Made by a program: the position numbers and the translations under genes. The notes under the pieces were generated by a model. It had not been told where the DNA came from. It was given only the letters and a program-made list of their open reading frames with translations, and did no database searches. From Paenibacillus phoenicis (GTDB lineage: Bacteria > Bacillota > Bacilli > Paenibacillales > Paenibacillaceae), in the NCBI RefSeq assembly GCF_034718895.1, contig NZ_JAYERP010000001.1:4411001-4475000 (forward strand): a stretch of 64,000 nucleotides of DNA. Direction: 5' to 3'. This document shows positions 51,491-60,083 of this stretch, one piece after another; within the stretch, counting starts at the first letter, position 1, and each line of letters begins with the position of its first letter.

Positions 51491-51529
51491 GCCGTTCCGG
51501 CGCCTTGGGCGTTCGGGACGGTTTTTTTC
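51491..51529 (+). terminator. Intrinsic terminator
   Basis: CCGTTCCG pairs with CGGGACGG around a GC-rich loop and is followed by seven T residues. Confidence 0.88.
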
Positions 51530-51606
51530 TTCTGTTCCCACATATATTAAACTGACGGGAACATCACGAAATCAATCGTCGTAGGGCAGCGGAAGGAGAA
51601 CAGGAC

Positions 51607-52362
51607 GTGAAGGTACGCATAAAAACGAAAGAGGAAATCAAGCGGATCCGTGAGGCGGGACGGATATTGGCCGAGTGCCACCGCGAAATCGCCAAAATGA
51701 TCGGGCCGGGTATAACCACCCTGGAGATCGACGCCTTCGTGGAGTCGTTTTTGGCGAAGCGGGGAGCTAAGGCGGAGCAAAAGGGATACCACGGGTTTCC
51801 GTTTGCGACTTGTGCGTCGATGAATGACGTGGTTTGCCACGGGTTCCCGAGCGATCGTAAGCTGGCGCTCGGAGATATCGTCACGATCGACATTGTGGTA
51901 GGCAAAAACGGCTGGATGGCCGATTCCGGCTGGTCTTACCGGATCGGACAGGTGAGCGCTGAGGCGGAGAAGCTGCTGACGACCACCGAGCAGGCGTTGC
52001 TGGCCGGGATCGCGCAGGCGGTCCCCGGCAATAAGATCGGGGACATCGGGTATGCGGTGCAGCGCGTGGCGCAGGCCGCGAACATCGGCATCGTGAAGCC
52101 GCTGATCGGCCACGGCATCGGCCAGTCGATGCACGAAGCGCCGGACGTGCCGAACTTCGGCCGGCCGCGCACGGGAGTGACGCTGCGGCCGGGGATGGTC
52201 ATCACGATCGAGCCGATCTTCACCGGCGGGGAAACCGGCGCGGTGCTGTGGGAGGATGACGGCTGGACGATCCGTACCGCGGACGGCAGCCTCGGCGCGC
52301 ATTATGAACACACGCTGGCGATCACGGAGGACGGACCGCTGGTGCTGACAAACGGGGAATAA
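51607..52362 (+). CDS. map: Methionine aminopeptidase, type I
   Basis: This 251-residue metalloenzyme removes N-terminal Met from new proteins. The metal ligands are seen in DIVTIDIVVGKNGWMADSGW (two Asp), HGIGQSMHEAPDVPNFG (His), MVITIEPIF (Glu) and ALWEDD-like LWEDDGWTIRTADGS with a following EHTLAITE (Glu). The substrate His lies in YHGFPFATCASMNDVVCHG. The start is GTG after AAGGAGAACAGGAC. It stands alone, so it is probably a second copy, since the main map gene usually lies in the ribosomal cluster. Confidence 0.95.
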   Translation: MKVRIKTKEEIKRIREAGRILAECHREIAKMIGPGITTLEIDAFVESFLAKRGAKAEQKGYHGFPFATCASMNDVVCHGFPSDRKLALGDIVTIDIVVGKNGWMADSGWSYRIGQVSAEAEKLLTTTEQALLAGIAQAVPGNKIGDIGYAVQRVAQAANIGIVKPLIGHGIGQSMHEAPDVPNFGRPRTGVTLRPGMVITIEPIFTGGETGAVLWEDDGWTIRTADGSLGAHYEHTLAITEDGPLVLTNGE

Positions 52363-52372
52363 CGCGGACGAA

Positions 52373-52398
52373 GAGAGAGCGGAAAGCTCTCTTTTTTG
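52373..52398 (+). terminator. Intrinsic terminator after map
   Basis: AGAGAGC and GCTCTCT pair around GGAAA, followed by TTTTTT. Confidence 0.92.
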
Positions 52399-52409
52399 TT
52401 TGCTTTGTT

Positions 52410-52595
52410 CTAACGGAACCTAGAGCCGCTATTTGTCCAGTTTAGTGGTGTCCCTGAATGCTAACGGAACCAGGAGACCTTATTTGAGAGGTGGACAGCG
52501 AAATGGCCGCCAAAAAAGTGCAATAAGGTCATTACGTTCCGTTACAGCGGGAAATAGCCGGGAAATGAGCAAATAAGGTCGCTACGTTCCGTTAG
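52410..52595. repeat. TAACGG-type dispersed intergenic repeat, cluster 3
   Basis: Two forward units begin CTAACGGAAC (52410, 52461), and two inverted units end GTTCCGTTAC (52545) and GTTCCGTTAG (52595). The units are about 26 bp, with the CCTTATTTG core at the other end; the two inverted ones read AATAAGGTC before the ACGTTCCGTTA end. They form a symmetrical array between map and the ctaC promoter. Confidence 0.8.
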
Positions 52596-52781
52596 AGTTA
52601 CGAAATAAAGTTTGAAGAAATGTCAAAAATGAAGCGGAGCAGGGAAACGTCACAATTCGCCGAGATTTGTTCAAAATTGGCAGCCTTTTCACTCGGTGTC
52701 GAACTGGGGAAAACGTTCACAAAACCTTTTGTGGCGCGGGTTCTCGGATTTTTGAACAATTTGTGAACTGACCCCGAATCA

Positions 52782-52810
52782 TTGACAAACGAGGGGTTCA
52801 ATCATATATT
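52782..52810 (+). promoter_or_regulatory. Promoter of the cytochrome oxidase operon
   Basis: TTGACA (52782-52787) and TATATT (52805-52810) are separated by exactly 17 bp. The leader to ctaC is about 115 bp and includes AAGAAGTGGGG before the ATG. Confidence 0.85.
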
Positions 52811-52934
52811 TAATAGGTGATTGTTGTAATTGACAGGAATGTAGTTTCCGTGATAGACAGGTGGATTTTTGAGCTGCGCAGGCTGGAAATCTCTGTGATG
52901 CTGCGGAAGAAAACGTAAGAAGTGGGGTAGATCA

Positions 52935-53993
52935 ATGATGAAACCTTGGAAGGCTGTTAAGCGGCTAGTACCTTTGTTTGCCATGCTAGCGTTGCTCTTG
53001 TCCGCATGCGGCCGTGAAGACCTGTCCGTGCTCAGACCACAGGGTCCAGTAGCTGAAGGGCAGCTCGGATTAATTAAACTGTCGATTACGATCATGATAG
53101 TTGTCATGCTGATCGTATTCGGGATCGCGGCTTACGTGTGGATCAAGTATCGCCGTAAACCGGGGCAAAACGACATTCCAAAGCAAGTTGAAGGCAACCA
53201 TAAGCTGGAGATCATCTGGACTGCGATTCCGTTGGTTCTGGTACTGATTCTGGCGGTTGCAACGGTACAGAAAGTATTTGCTTTTGGCGAGGATTACTCG
53301 AAGGATGCCAATGCGGTGAAGATCAAAGTCACTTCGCATTTGTTCTGGTGGGAGTTCACCTATCCGGATTACGGCATTACGACCGCTCAGGATATGATTA
53401 TCCCTACGGGCAAGAAGATTGCGCTTGAGCTGAAGACAGCGGACGTGCTGCACTCCTTCTGGGTGCCTTCACTCGCCGGCAAAACGGATACGAATACGGA
53501 CGGAACGATTAATAAAGCTTGGCTGGAAGCCACGAACGAAGGGGTTTACCTCGGGAAGTGCGCCGAGCTGTGCGGGAAATCCCATGCTTTCATGGAGTTT
53601 AAAGTCAAGGCGGTTAGCCCAGAGTCCTTTGACCGTTGGGTTGAAGCGATGAAGGCGCCAGTACAAACGATTCAGGATCCAGCCGTTGCGGAAGTATTTA
53701 AGACGCAATGCTTGAGCTGCCACGCTATCGGTGACCAAGGCGGACCAGTTGGACCAAACCTGACGGGGATCGGCAGCAGAGAGACGGTTGCGAGCATTTT
53801 ACATAATGCAGAAGCGTCCGGCAAACCGATCGACGGCAAACCGGTTAAGGATAATTTGGTGGAATGGCTGATGGATCCGCAAAAGGTAAAACCGGGCAAC
53901 AAAATGCCAAGTCCGAAGGAAGATCTCGGATTAACGGATGCTGAAATCGAAGCCATCGCCGACTACTTGGCTAACAGCAAATTATCTTATTAA
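52935..53993 (+). CDS. ctaC: Cytochrome c oxidase subunit II (caa3), lipoprotein with cytochrome c domain
   Basis: This 352-residue subunit accepts electrons from cytochrome c at the outer face of the membrane. A lipoprotein signal ends in LLSAC near residue 25, followed by two membrane helices. The CuA domain shows HSFWVPSLAGKTD and CAELCGKSHAFMEF with both Cys, His and Met ligands. A fused cytochrome c domain carries CLSCHAIG and a later Met in NKMPSPKE. This fusion defines caa3-type oxidases. It is the first gene of the operon. Confidence 0.95.
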   Translation: MMKPWKAVKRLVPLFAMLALLLSACGREDLSVLRPQGPVAEGQLGLIKLSITIMIVVMLIVFGIAAYVWIKYRRKPGQNDIPKQVEGNHKLEIIWTAIPLVLVLILAVATVQKVFAFGEDYSKDANAVKIKVTSHLFWWEFTYPDYGITTAQDMIIPTGKKIALELKTADVLHSFWVPSLAGKTDTNTDGTINKAWLEATNEGVYLGKCAELCGKSHAFMEFKVKAVSPESFDRWVEAMKAPVQTIQDPAVAEVFKTQCLSCHAIGDQGGPVGPNLTGIGSRETVASILHNAEASGKPIDGKPVKDNLVEWLMDPQKVKPGNKMPSPKEDLGLTDAEIEAIADYLANSKLSY

Positions 53994-54052
53994 TCTTGCG
54001 TGCCTCTATGGACGGCATGGATGGATAGGAATTAAAAGAGGGGGTACAAACC

Positions 54053-55942
54053 TTGGCTCATGCTCACACTGTCAAGCGGCACAAGGGGTTAATGGACTGG
54101 TTGACGACGGTCGATCACAAGAAAATCGCCATTTTGTATTTAGTGGCGGGCGGTTTGTTCTTTGGGATCGGCGGTATCGAAGCATTGCTGATCCGCGTGC
54201 AGCTGGCAAAACCGATGAATGATTTTGTTACGGCACAGCAATTTAACGAATTGATTACGATGCACGGCACAACGATGATTTTCCTTGGCGTTATGCCGGT
54301 TATCTTCGCCCTGATGAACGCGGTGATTCCGCTGCAAATCGGGGCTCGGGATGTGGCGTTCCCTTTCTTGAACGCTCTCGGATTTTGGACATTCCTGTTC
54401 GGTGGACTGCTGCTGAACCTGAGCTGGGTGATGGGCGGTGCACCGGATGCGGGTTGGACCTCGTACACGCCGCTGTCGAGTACGACGTACAGCTTGACGC
54501 ATGGGGTTGACTTCTACACGATCGGCTTGCAGATTGCTGGTCTAGGGACACTGATCGGCGGTATTAACTTCCTAGCGACGATCATTACGATGCGCGCGCC
54601 GGGGATGTCTTTTATGCGGATGCCGATGTTTACTTGGACGACGTTCGTGACGTCCGCGATGATCCTGTTCGCTTTCCCGGCGATCACGGTAGGTCTGGTG
54701 CTGTTGACGTTCGACCGGATTCTCGGCGCGAACTTCTTTAATGTAGAAAGCGGCGGTAACCCGGTGTTGTGGCAGCATATTTTCTGGATTTTCGGACACC
54801 CCGAAGTTTACATTTTGATTTTGCCAGCGTTTGGGGTTATCTCCGAAGTTGTTAGTACGTTCTCGCGTAAGCGGTTGTTCGGTTATAGCTCGATGGTGTT
54901 CGCTACGATCCTGATCGCCTTCCTGGGCTTCATGGTTTGGGCGCACCATATGTTTACGACAGGGATGGGGCCGGTGGCCAATGCGCTGTTCTCCATCGCT
55001 ACGATGCTGATCGCTGTTCCGACGGGGATCAAAATCTTCAACTGGTTGTTTACGATGTGGGGCGGTCAAATCCGCTTTACGACGGCCAACCTGTTCGCTT
55101 CCGGTTTTATCCCGACGTTCGTTATGGGCGGGGTTACCGGGGTGATGCTGGCTTCGGCGCCGGCAGACTATCAATATCATGATACTTACTTCGTAGTAGC
55201 GCATTTCCACTACGTTATCGTAGGCGGTCTGGTTCTGGGCTTGTTCGCCGGACTGCACTACTGGTGGCCGAAGATGTTTGGCCGCGTCCTGAATGAGAAG
55301 CTTGGCAAATGGGAGTTCTGGACTTTTATTATTGGCTTCCATATGACGTTCTTCGTACAGCATTTCCTTGGCTTGCTTGGGATGCAACGCCGCGTATTTA
55401 CGTATTTGCCGAACCAAGGCTTTGACCTGTTGAACTTGATCAGTACGATCGGCGCGTTCTTGATGGGCGTCGGGGTCATCTTGTTCCTGGTGAATATTGC
55501 GATTACGGCGAGACAACCAAAAGGCGTTCCGGGCGATGTCTGGGAAGACGGACGGACGCTGGAATGGTCGATTGCTTCTCCACCGGAAGAATACAACTTC
55601 AAGCAAATTCCGCTGGTTCGCGGGATTGATGCTTTCTGGAAAGAGAAGATGGCTGGCAACAAAGAAATGACGCCGGCTGAGCCGGTTGGTCCGATTCATA
55701 TGCCTTCGCCGACGATTCTTCCATTTATCATGTCGGTAGGTTTGTTTATTGCCGGTCTGGGCTTTATGTTCGCTAACGACGATTTTGGTAACGGTGCGAT
55801 GAACTTCCTGTTCAACAATTACATCGTAGTAGGGCTCGGCTTGGCGATCACGTTCTTGTCGATGCTGCTCCGTTCCTTGTTTGACGATCACGGCTGGCAC
55901 ATCGAACCGGATGAACTGAATGGGAAGGAGGTCAAAGCATGA
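54053..55942 (+). CDS. ctaD: Cytochrome c oxidase subunit I
   Basis: This 629-residue catalytic subunit has about twelve to fourteen membrane helices, binds heme a, heme a3 and CuB, and reduces oxygen while pumping protons. WQHIFWIFGHPEVYILILP contains a CuB His, the proton-channel Glu and the cross-linked Tyr; AHHMFTTGM gives two more CuB His residues; and HFHYVIVGG gives the heme His pair. The start is TTG 54053 after AAAAGAGGGGG, in agreement with the family N-terminus. Confidence 0.97.
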   Translation: MAHAHTVKRHKGLMDWLTTVDHKKIAILYLVAGGLFFGIGGIEALLIRVQLAKPMNDFVTAQQFNELITMHGTTMIFLGVMPVIFALMNAVIPLQIGARDVAFPFLNALGFWTFLFGGLLLNLSWVMGGAPDAGWTSYTPLSSTTYSLTHGVDFYTIGLQIAGLGTLIGGINFLATIITMRAPGMSFMRMPMFTWTTFVTSAMILFAFPAITVGLVLLTFDRILGANFFNVESGGNPVLWQHIFWIFGHPEVYILILPAFGVISEVVSTFSRKRLFGYSSMVFATILIAFLGFMVWAHHMFTTGMGPVANALFSIATMLIAVPTGIKIFNWLFTMWGGQIRFTTANLFASGFIPTFVMGGVTGVMLASAPADYQYHDTYFVVAHFHYVIVGGLVLGLFAGLHYWWPKMFGRVLNEKLGKWEFWTFIIGFHMTFFVQHFLGLLGMQRRVFTYLPNQGFDLLNLISTIGAFLMGVGVILFLVNIAITARQPKGVPGDVWEDGRTLEWSIASPPEEYNFKQIPLVRGIDAFWKEKMAGNKEMTPAEPVGPIHMPSPTILPFIMSVGLFIAGLGFMFANDDFGNGAMNFLFNNYIVVGLGLAITFLSMLLRSLFDDHGWHIEPDELNGKEVKA

Positions 55943-56565
55943 GTACGCCAAACACATCGCATGTAGCAGGTACGCTGCCGCACGAACCGGAGAAGGCGAC
56001 GCTGGAAGGCCGTAATAAAATTTTGGGCTTCTGGTTGTTTCTCGGAGGCGAGGCCGTCCTGTTTGGTACCTTGTTTGCAACCTTCCTGACATTGCGGAAT
56101 CAAATCGCGGATGGCCCGTCCGCAAGTGAGCTGTTTAACTTGGGGATCACGGCCGCTGCAACCTTTATCCTCTTGGTCAGCAGTTTGACGAGTGTGTTCG
56201 CCATTCAGGCGATGCACCGGGGAGACAAAGGCAAGCTGGCAGGCTGGTTGGCTGTAACTGTTCTGCTTGGCCTGGCCTTCCTTGTGCTGGAGATTTATGA
56301 GTTTGCTGAGTATGTCCTGCATGAAGACTACGGCATGACAACAAGTGCGTTCAGTTCGGCGTTCTATACGCTGGTTGGCTTCCACGGCGCGCACGTGTTG
56401 TTCGGGATTTTGTGGATTTCCCTGCTCATCGGGCAACTCTTTAAAAAAGGTCTGACCGTCGTCACGGCACCGAAGATTTACGTGTCGGCCATTTACTGGC
56501 ACTTCATCGACGTTGTCTGGGTGTTCATTTTCACGGTTGTCTACCTGCTCGGAAAGGTGGTCTAA
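55939..56565 (+). CDS. ctaE: Cytochrome c oxidase subunit III
   Basis: This 208-residue membrane subunit has five helices. KILGFWLFLGGEAVLFGTLFATFL and the C-terminal SAIYWHFIDVVWVFIFTVVYL with FHGAHVLFGILWI match heme-copper oxidase subunit III in the short Gram-positive form. The ATG overlaps the ctaD stop by 4 bp, so translation is coupled. Confidence 0.95.
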   Translation: MSTPNTSHVAGTLPHEPEKATLEGRNKILGFWLFLGGEAVLFGTLFATFLTLRNQIADGPSASELFNLGITAAATFILLVSSLTSVFAIQAMHRGDKGKLAGWLAVTVLLGLAFLVLEIYEFAEYVLHEDYGMTTSAFSSAFYTLVGFHGAHVLFGILWISLLIGQLFKKGLTVVTAPKIYVSAIYWHFIDVVWVFIFTVVYLLGKVV

Positions 56566-56568
56566 CGG

Positions 56569-56889
56569 ATGGTCAATCAGGAATCAAACGGTTCGCCGGC
56601 GGTAAAGCACCGTCAGCGGCATGAAGGTCCGGAGAAACATATTATCGCGTTTATTTTCTCCATCGTTCTGACCCTGATCGCTTTTGCAGCGGTTGCGGCC
56701 GGCGGAGTGAATACCGCGTTCACCGTCATTTTGCTGCTGGTGATGGCGGTACTGCAGGTGCTGGTTCAACTGGGTTACTGGATGCACATGAAGGATAAGG
56801 GGCATTTGATCCCGATCCTCTTCATGGCCGGCGGATTTTTCGTCGCATTTACCGCGATTATTGCCGCTTTATATTGGATGTGGTGGTAA
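56569..56889 (+). CDS. ctaF: Cytochrome c oxidase subunit IV
   Basis: This 106-residue protein has three membrane helices and the family features EKHIIAFIFSIVLTLIAFAAV and VLVQLGYWMHMKDKG (the QxxYWMHMK pattern of bacterial subunit IV). It starts three bases after ctaE. Its role is assembly and stability of the oxidase. Confidence 0.93.
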   Translation: MVNQESNGSPAVKHRQRHEGPEKHIIAFIFSIVLTLIAFAAVAAGGVNTAFTVILLLVMAVLQVLVQLGYWMHMKDKGHLIPILFMAGGFFVAFTAIIAALYWMWW

Positions 56890-57074
56890 AGGGAGAAGAG
56901 GAGGCTTTCGCCGTTGGCGGGCCCCCTCTTTTGCGAGTTCATCTGCACAGTTAGGATATGTATGGCACAAAAACGGTACCTTCCCGCTTGGGATGCTGTC
57001 ACCGTTTTTGTCGTATTTGCCCCCTTGTTCACAATTTGGACAGAACTAAGCGCGCTGCGGAAGGAGGGTTTGCC

Positions 57075-58022
57075 GTGCTGGGGTTAGAATATTTTAATTT
57101 CACAGCGGTCTGGAGCCCGGTATTTTTGGCTTTCATGCTGCTGGTCACGGCCGGATATTTCGTGTTAATTGGGCCGGGAGCTGAGAAATGGGCAGAGGGT
57201 GAAGTCCACGTTCCAGCGAGACGGAAAGTGTTGTTCGTCACCGGGATGCTGCTGCTCTATCTGGCTCAAGGCGGCCCGGTGGAACTGCTCGGCCATATGA
57301 TGTTCAGCTTCCATATGCTCAGCATGGCGATGTCCTATCTGTTGGCGCCGCCGCTGTTAATGCTGGGGCTTCCCCCTTGGGTTTGGCGCCGTGTGACGGC
57401 GTTTCTGGCTTCAAGCCCGCTCAGGGCACTGAAGTTTCTGGCTCGCCCGGTGGTGGCAGCTGTGGTGTTTAACGGGTTGTTTTCGTTTTATCATCTGCCG
57501 GTCGTGCATGATTATGTGATGCTTCATTTCGGGGTGCATCGCCTGTACTATGTCGTATTGTTTATCGCGGCAGTTCTCATGTGGTGGACGCTGGTGAATC
57601 CGCTGCCCGAGCGGGCAGGGGTTCAGGGGCTCAAGAAGATGGGCTTTATCTTCCTCAACATGGTGCTGCTCACGCCAGCCTGCGGCTTGATCATCTTTGC
57701 GGACGAGCCGCTGTACGCGACTTACAGCGATCCGGCTGTCTGGGCGCGGGCGATGGGTTATTGCGTTGCCGGCGACCCGGCGCAGCTGCTTCGTCAGTTC
57801 GGCGGCCCGCAATTTTTTGGCTACCTGCAGCCCAACATCGATCAGCAGGTCGGTGGAATCCTGATGAAATTCATTCAGGAATTCATCTTTGCGTCGATGC
57901 TGGCGTACGTGTTTTACCATTGGTACAAGCAGGAAAACCGCGAGAACGACGAGGAAGAAGCGGAGGGAGCTGCGTTGTCTAACTCTTCGCTGAATCCACC
58001 CCCGCCTCAGACCGGATCTTAA
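57075..58022 (+). CDS. ctaG: Cytochrome oxidase assembly protein CtaG
   Basis: This 315-residue membrane protein of the caa3_CtaG family has about seven helices and helps copper insertion or assembly. AQGGPVELLGHMMFSFHMLSMAMSYLLAPPLLMLGLP and the His-bearing NGLFSFYHLPVVHDYVM are typical. The start is GTG 57075 after AAGGAGGG; the frame is open further upstream, but without a signal. The C-terminal 40 residues are acidic. It is part of the cta operon. Confidence 0.92.
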   Translation: MLGLEYFNFTAVWSPVFLAFMLLVTAGYFVLIGPGAEKWAEGEVHVPARRKVLFVTGMLLLYLAQGGPVELLGHMMFSFHMLSMAMSYLLAPPLLMLGLPPWVWRRVTAFLASSPLRALKFLARPVVAAVVFNGLFSFYHLPVVHDYVMLHFGVHRLYYVVLFIAAVLMWWTLVNPLPERAGVQGLKKMGFIFLNMVLLTPACGLIIFADEPLYATYSDPAVWARAMGYCVAGDPAQLLRQFGGPQFFGYLQPNIDQQVGGILMKFIQEFIFASMLAYVFYHWYKQENRENDEEEAEGAALSNSSLNPPPPQTGS

Positions 58023-58096
58023 ATCTGTGGGATGGGAGTCCGGCCTGCGAATTGGGGTCAGAAGGTTACCTCACAAAACGTTTAGGAGGATGCAAA

Positions 58097-58561
58097 TTGG
58101 ATCTGTTCACGTTATTTCCGACGCTCAGCACATCGTTTATCGTCATTAGTGCCGTGCTGGTAGCGATCGGTTGGGGGCTCATCATTAAAGGGAAACGGGA
58201 AGCTCACAAGAGGACGATGATTGCTGCGGCCGTCGCTGCGCTTCTGTTCTTCCTGATCTATATGTCGCGGACCGTATTTATCGGCAATACCTCATGGGGC
58301 GGACCAGATAGCCTCAAAGGCTATTATCAGACGTTCCTCGCCTTCCATATCGTCCTGGCGACCGTTGCGGCCGTATTTGGCATCACCACGCTGGTGCTTG
58401 GCTTCAAGGAGAAATACGCCAAACACCGCAAATGGGGACGAGTCACCTCGGTCATCTGGTTCTGCACGGCGATTACCGGCGTAGTCGTTTATGTGCTGCT
58501 GTATATGTTGTATCCGGGCGGCCATACGAAGCCGGTGTGGGAAGTCATTTTGGGAATGTAA
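58097..58561 (+). CDS. DUF420 membrane protein (YozB/CtaM-like)
   Basis: This 154-residue protein with four membrane helices has conserved His residues in LAFHIVLATVA and KHRKWGRVTSVIWF. DUF420 proteins are usually encoded near cytochrome oxidase genes and take part in oxidase maturation; CtaM of staphylococci is an example. The start is TTG 58097 with AGGAGG seven bases upstream. It is the last gene of the cta operon, followed by a terminator. Confidence 0.88.
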   Translation: MDLFTLFPTLSTSFIVISAVLVAIGWGLIIKGKREAHKRTMIAAAVAALLFFLIYMSRTVFIGNTSWGGPDSLKGYYQTFLAFHIVLATVAAVFGITTLVLGFKEKYAKHRKWGRVTSVIWFCTAITGVVVYVLLYMLYPGGHTKPVWEVILGM

Positions 58562-58593
58562 ATGATCGTTAGTTTGGACTGGATCCTATCAAA

Positions 58594-58638
58594 GGCCAAT
58601 GGCCGATTCGTGAAGAATCGCGCTGTTGGCTTTTTTTT
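58594..58638 (+). terminator. Intrinsic terminator of the cta operon
   Basis: GGCCAATGGCC-type stem (GCCAATGGC with GC-TGTTGGC) around a GATTC/GAATC inner hairpin, followed by eight T residues. Repeat copy B starts right at the T-run. Confidence 0.85.
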
Positions 58639-58751
58639 AAGATATCAGAAAGTATAAACTTCGGGGCATTGGCATCCTGATATCGCAAGAAAAACTTCCG
58701 CTAACCGCGGTCTGTCTTCCTAGAATATACGTCGATAGACGTTTTTCTTAT
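58639..58751 (+). repeat. 113-bp dispersed two-hairpin repeat, copy B
   Basis: Same length and orientation as copy A at 21628-21740, with about 8 substitutions, none of which breaks the outer stems GATATCAG/CTGATATC and AAGAAAAAC/GTTTTTCTT. Confidence 0.85.
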
Positions 58752-58767
58752 GCGGGTGGAAGGAGCA

Positions 58768-58817
58768 TTGACACGAAAATGAGCACAGATTATACTGTGT
58801 ATAAAGATATAAACAGT
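58768..58817 (+). promoter_or_regulatory. Promoter and GntR/YtrA-type operator
   Basis: TTGACA (58768-58773) and TATACT (58791-58796) with 17 bp spacing form a near-consensus promoter. Overlapping its -10 is a 24-bp palindrome at 58794-58817: ACTGT-N-TATA, a four-base centre AAGA, then TATA-N-ACAGT. The GntR protein encoded third from here is the likely repressor. Confidence 0.8.
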
Positions 58818-58901
58818 AAGCCCAGTGATTATCACACCCTGTCGACGAACATCAATCACGAACGAAGGACGACGATGGGATTGAAAAGAGGTGGATAGAC
58901 G

Positions 58902-59624
58902 ATGGATAGTTGGAAGGGTGCTTGGGCGATCTTCAAAAAAGATTTGCGAAACGATCGGCTCTATCTCATTTGGAACGTCATCTTTATGCTGTACATTTCG
59001 CTGATGCTCGGCATCTTCATCGGAACCCGGGAGGAAGCCGAGTACGTGATGAATCCGATGGGCGATTTCATGATGCTGATGATCGTTCCGTTCACAGGGT
59101 TCTTTTTTACCCGGCGGTCATTTAACTATATTCGGGAAAATTCGTATACCCAAATGCTGCGATATTATCGCGTGTTGCCGATTTCCTTGCGGACGGTGCT
59201 GAGAAGCAGGCTGATCCAGTTAGGGGCGGCGATGCTGCTGAACGGCATATTGTTTTACGGCGGCCTTTATCTGGTCACGTATCTGATGAATAGTATGATG
59301 TGGGATTTTGGAGCCTTTCTCGTGTTTTGCTTCACTTGGACCGGGTACAGCTTACTGATCAACGGGTTGTTCATCTTTTGCGAGCTTCTGACGAGCGGCA
59401 AAGTTTATTTAGGGTTAACGTTCCTGCTCATGCTGGTGTTGGGGGGAGCCGCTTTGGTTATGAATTTGCTTGACTTCAACCTGCTGGCGTTCATCTTGGA
59501 AAGCTCCCGGCGTTACGTGATCTTGTCACCAGTGATGTGGTGCTCCTTAGCTATCGGCGGTCTCGGATTCACTTACCTGTTATCGTTGACGCGGCGAAAA
59601 CTGCTGCAGCGGGATTTGGCCTAA
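58902..59624 (+). CDS. ABC-2 type permease subunit
   Basis: This 240-residue membrane protein has six helices and starts with the cytoplasmic WAIFKKDLRNDRLYLIWNV typical of ABC-2 permeases. It probably forms the channel for the ATPase encoded two genes on. The ATG follows AAAAGAGGTGGATAGACG. The operon order permease, GntR regulator, ATPase resembles ytr-type cell-envelope stress exporters, but the substrate is unknown. Confidence 0.8.
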   Translation: MDSWKGAWAIFKKDLRNDRLYLIWNVIFMLYISLMLGIFIGTREEAEYVMNPMGDFMMLMIVPFTGFFFTRRSFNYIRENSYTQMLRYYRVLPISLRTVLRSRLIQLGAAMLLNGILFYGGLYLVTYLMNSMMWDFGAFLVFCFTWTGYSLLINGLFIFCELLTSGKVYLGLTFLLMLVLGGAALVMNLLDFNLLAFILESSRRYVILSPVMWCSLAIGGLGFTYLLSLTRRKLLQRDLA

Positions 59625-59669
59625 AGATGGCACGGAAATACGGGAGTAAGGCGGAGGTGAGCAAGAAAG

Positions 59670-60083
59670 GTGTGGATTCCCATTCAAATCAACGAAAATA
59701 GCGCTGCGCCGCTTTATCATCAAATAGAGTCGCAGCTTCGCTCCCTGATCGTCAGCGGCCAAATCGAAGAAGGTACGTTGCTGCCTTCGATTCGGGAATT
59801 TGCCGGCGCCTTAAACTGCAGCGTCATTACGGTACGCCGGGTTTATCAAGATTTAGAGGCCGAGGGATTGCTTCGGACGCGGCAGGGAACAGGTACGTTT
59901 GTCGCCAAGGTCAGCGCGGACGAACGTGATGAATACCGCACCGCAGTTGTGAAGGAAGCGCTGGAGAAGGCGGTGGATACCGGGAAATCGATGCAATACG
60001 AGGCGGAAGAGTTAAAGCAGCTTTTTTTGCAGGTCATGCAACAGAAATATAACTCAAATCAAGACAAGGAGGGGGCGGATTAA
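59670..60083 (+). CDS. GntR-family regulator, YtrA subfamily
   Basis: This 137-residue repressor has an N-terminal winged helix, PLYHQIESQLRSLIVSGQIEEGTLLPSIREFA, with GTGTFV at the wing (about 68-75). The short C-terminal helical part is characteristic of the YtrA subfamily, which lacks a ligand domain. The start is GTG after GGAGGTGAGCAAGAAAG. It should bind the palindrome at 58794-58817 and repress its own operon. Its stop overlaps the ATPase start by one base. Confidence 0.9.
   Translation: MWIPIQINENSAAPLYHQIESQLRSLIVSGQIEEGTLLPSIREFAGALNCSVITVRRVYQDLEAEGLLRTRQGTGTFVAKVSADERDEYRTAVVKEALEKAVDTGKSMQYEAEELKQLFLQVMQQKYNSNQDKEGAD

Noticed and set aside
54572..56125. A 517-codon open frame antisense to ctaD and ctaE
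   Set aside because: Opposite conserved oxidase genes; the product is rich in Arg, His and Gln with no recognisable domain.
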